NCBI RefSeq assembly: GCF_000355805.1
Contig: NZ_CM001837.1
Location: 532,409-596,408 of the forward strand
Direction: 5' to 3'
DNA length: 64,000 nucleotides
DNA from: Dokdonia sp. PRO95
GTDB taxonomy: Bacteria; Bacteroidota; Bacteroidia; Flavobacteriales; Flavobacteriaceae
Shown: positions 63,701 to 64,000 of the stretch, one piece after another
Layout: each line of letters begins with the position of its first letter
Position numbering within the stretch: the first letter of the stretch is position 1
Notes under the pieces: model-generated
Databases searched by the model: none
What the model was told of the DNA's origin: nothing
What the model saw: only the letters and a program-made list of their open reading frames with translations
Made by a program: the position numbers and the translations under genes

Positions 63701-64000
63701 ATAATAAACGGTTATACAGTAATGCTCCTACCATAGGTATAGAACGACTATTTTGCTCAATTGGAGTCCAGTACTCTGTTGCATCTGCCAGTGCCACATT
63801 TGCCATAGGGTCTAATAATGAGAACCAAAATTTGTCATCTGCATTATCAGCCATGCTTGTAGCGATAAGCTGTATGATAATCATGGTAAGTATGGCCATG
63901 AAACCTATATTCATGTTACGTGTGAACACCACAATAGCAAAAACTATAGCACTATAAAAAAGTACGTTAGGAAAAATGATGAACGCAAATGGCTGCAAGT
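60768..64000 (-). CDS. ABC-2 permease / M1 aminopeptidase fusion protein, 5' end outside window
   Basis: The frame is open to the right edge; the first visible codons (CAG CCA TTT) show no credible start, so the gene is cut. About 1,077 residues are visible. The first 430 have many hydrophobic helices like the permease part of ABC-2 exporters. After a last helix (IATAVVSLVIFLSIGSYSW) comes an exported M1 peptidase domain with zinc motif H-E-L-A-H in ITAHELAHQWWAHQVIG and the downstream Glu in LLSESMSEYSSLKV. The tail is charged (SDNRKKVKENGSDKEE). This architecture occurs in Bacteroidetes; an ABC ATPase partner would be expected just right of the window. Confidence 0.88.
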   Translation of the reverse strand, partial: LQPFAFIIFPNVLFYSAIVFAIVVFTRNMNIGFMAILTMIIIQLIATSMADNADDKFWFSLLDPMANVALADATEYWTPIEQNSRSIPMVGALLYNRLLWAGISFAILFGIIARFNFSQHAMTIRLFKKKTVRATKKNFSEVRNIEMPAVSTDFSLVGQLKTLWLLVKSDTKYIITGWPFIIITFLAIVLTIVMMSFSQLIFNTAILPKTWTMLAEPSAYVILFSFLLIHLYAGFLMDRSRAAHLNQIVDVTPTKDWVFLVSKGISLLLMTGFLQVVLILCGLAFQTAKGFYDYQIDLYVFQAFLINIWKYIPWILMALLVHTLIKNKWLGLVTLLVLAVAIPLLQNAIGVEQAIYDFNSGGTPSPSDFDGYGSVLPRFYTFRVYWISFGVILLMAAILFYRRGMGTNVKGRIAFAKARLSTPIIATAVVSLVIFLSIGSYSWYVNNVENELLTGKEREELRVQAERDLGKYAGIPQPRLVAVNTFMDMYPKTRDFKAGATFTMINKDSVAIDTLHVSLTDYPTEITLDRDAEVVYDNEDYYYKMYAFSKPMQPGDTLVFKFTMHNEENKFLDDKSPISTNGTFVNYGMFPSIGYNDNFELRNTQLREKYDLAPKDRLPDPDAPGARDRSYIGGYSDWIDFEATLSTSPEQIAIAPGYLIKEWEEDGRKYFHYKMDSKMLNFYSFLSAEYEVMREEYQGINLEIYYNPGHTYNLDRMMNGMKKGLAYYNENYTPYQHKQVRIIEFPKDYGSFAQAFANTIPFSEGVGFVADVDDDDQDAVDYPLAITAHELAHQWWAHQVIGAQAKGATLLSESMSEYSSLKVLEKTYGKNQMRRFLKDAMDGYLTGRTSEQIKEQPLMYNENQQYIHYQKGSLVLYAMSDYLGEDVFNGVAKRFAQKYQFKGRPYPVATEFVADIKAVTPDSLKYLVTDMFETITLYDNKVEDATYTELPDGSYAVHIDAIISKYRSKKKGKKEYKSIAGDSLSFTPEGEEDAIASLPLADYIELGVFGEEDEETGAENVLYLKKVKVSDINNGFDVIVDEKPVEAGIDPFNKLIDRRGSDNRKKVKENGSDKEE
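62744..62761. repeat. Palindrome copy 21 (18 bp)
   Basis: The core plus one pair on each side, coding Ala-Phe-Ala-Lys-Ala just before the last membrane helix of the permease part. Confidence 0.95.

Overview
The window is about 38-40 % G+C by eye and looks like a chromosomal segment of a marine member of the Flavobacteriaceae. A Dokdonia/Krokinobacter-like genome would fit, but the genus is inferred and was not tested. Grounds: type IX secretion (T9SS) and gliding genes (porU, porV, gldJ) in the order typical of the family, a T9SS type B sorting domain, Bacteroidetes-type promoters (TTG / TAnnTTTG), and flavobacterial operon neighbourhoods. No phage, insertion sequence, CRISPR array, rRNA or tRNA was seen.

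Layout: 2-6071, one plus-strand run of secreted or surface proteins (a repetitive adhesin-like protein cut by the left edge, a collagen-like protein and its collagen-free paralogue, a C1q-like protein, a T9SS cargo). 6139-8119, acetyltransferases and a VanY-type peptidase. 8116-11880, minus-strand TPR protein, lipoprotein, Obg GTPase and an Hpt-Adk fusion. 12130-16066, purK-purE and an M3 peptidase. 16101-21516, glycosyltransferase, a GbsR/MarR regulator with its probable regulon, ECF sigma factor with a small partner, UbiA-like protein. 21647-24497, gcvP with a frameshift. 24764-29984, KAS III, methyltransferase, glycosyltransferase, alkaline phosphatase, MlaE/MlaF. 30074-34962, a minus-strand operon (M28 peptidase, SDR, SprT-like, ManC, DUF389). 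35025-43491, minus-strand porU-porV-cdd-pdhA-pdhC, divergent from gldJ-murF (murF frameshifted). 46824-51778, a GlpK-GlpD fusion and a sodium:solute symporter. 51892-55390, galE, a small ORF, an AhpD-like protein, an AraC regulator and a secreted protein. 55527-60669, a TetR-controlled tripartite export operon with a degenerate ABC ATPase. 60768-right edge, an ABC-2 permease/M1 aminopeptidase cut by the window.

The strongest unexplained signal is a 14-16 bp perfect palindrome, CGCTTTCGCGAAAGCG, present at least 21 times (about once per 3 kb) plus several decayed copies. Eighteen copies lie inside coding sequences, 14 of them read as Ala-Phe-Ala-Lys-Ala. They appear to replace rather than interrupt protein sequence, and in three neighbouring genes they form the end of the signal peptide. 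This resembles a highly iterated palindrome under sequence-level selection rather than an ordinary transposable repeat.

Other points of note: two single-base frameshifts in housekeeping genes (gcvP, murF), two enzyme fusions (Hpt-Adk, GlpK-GlpD), an ABC transporter whose ATPase has lost its signature motif, Walker B and switch histidine, and operator-like repeats at three regulator genes.
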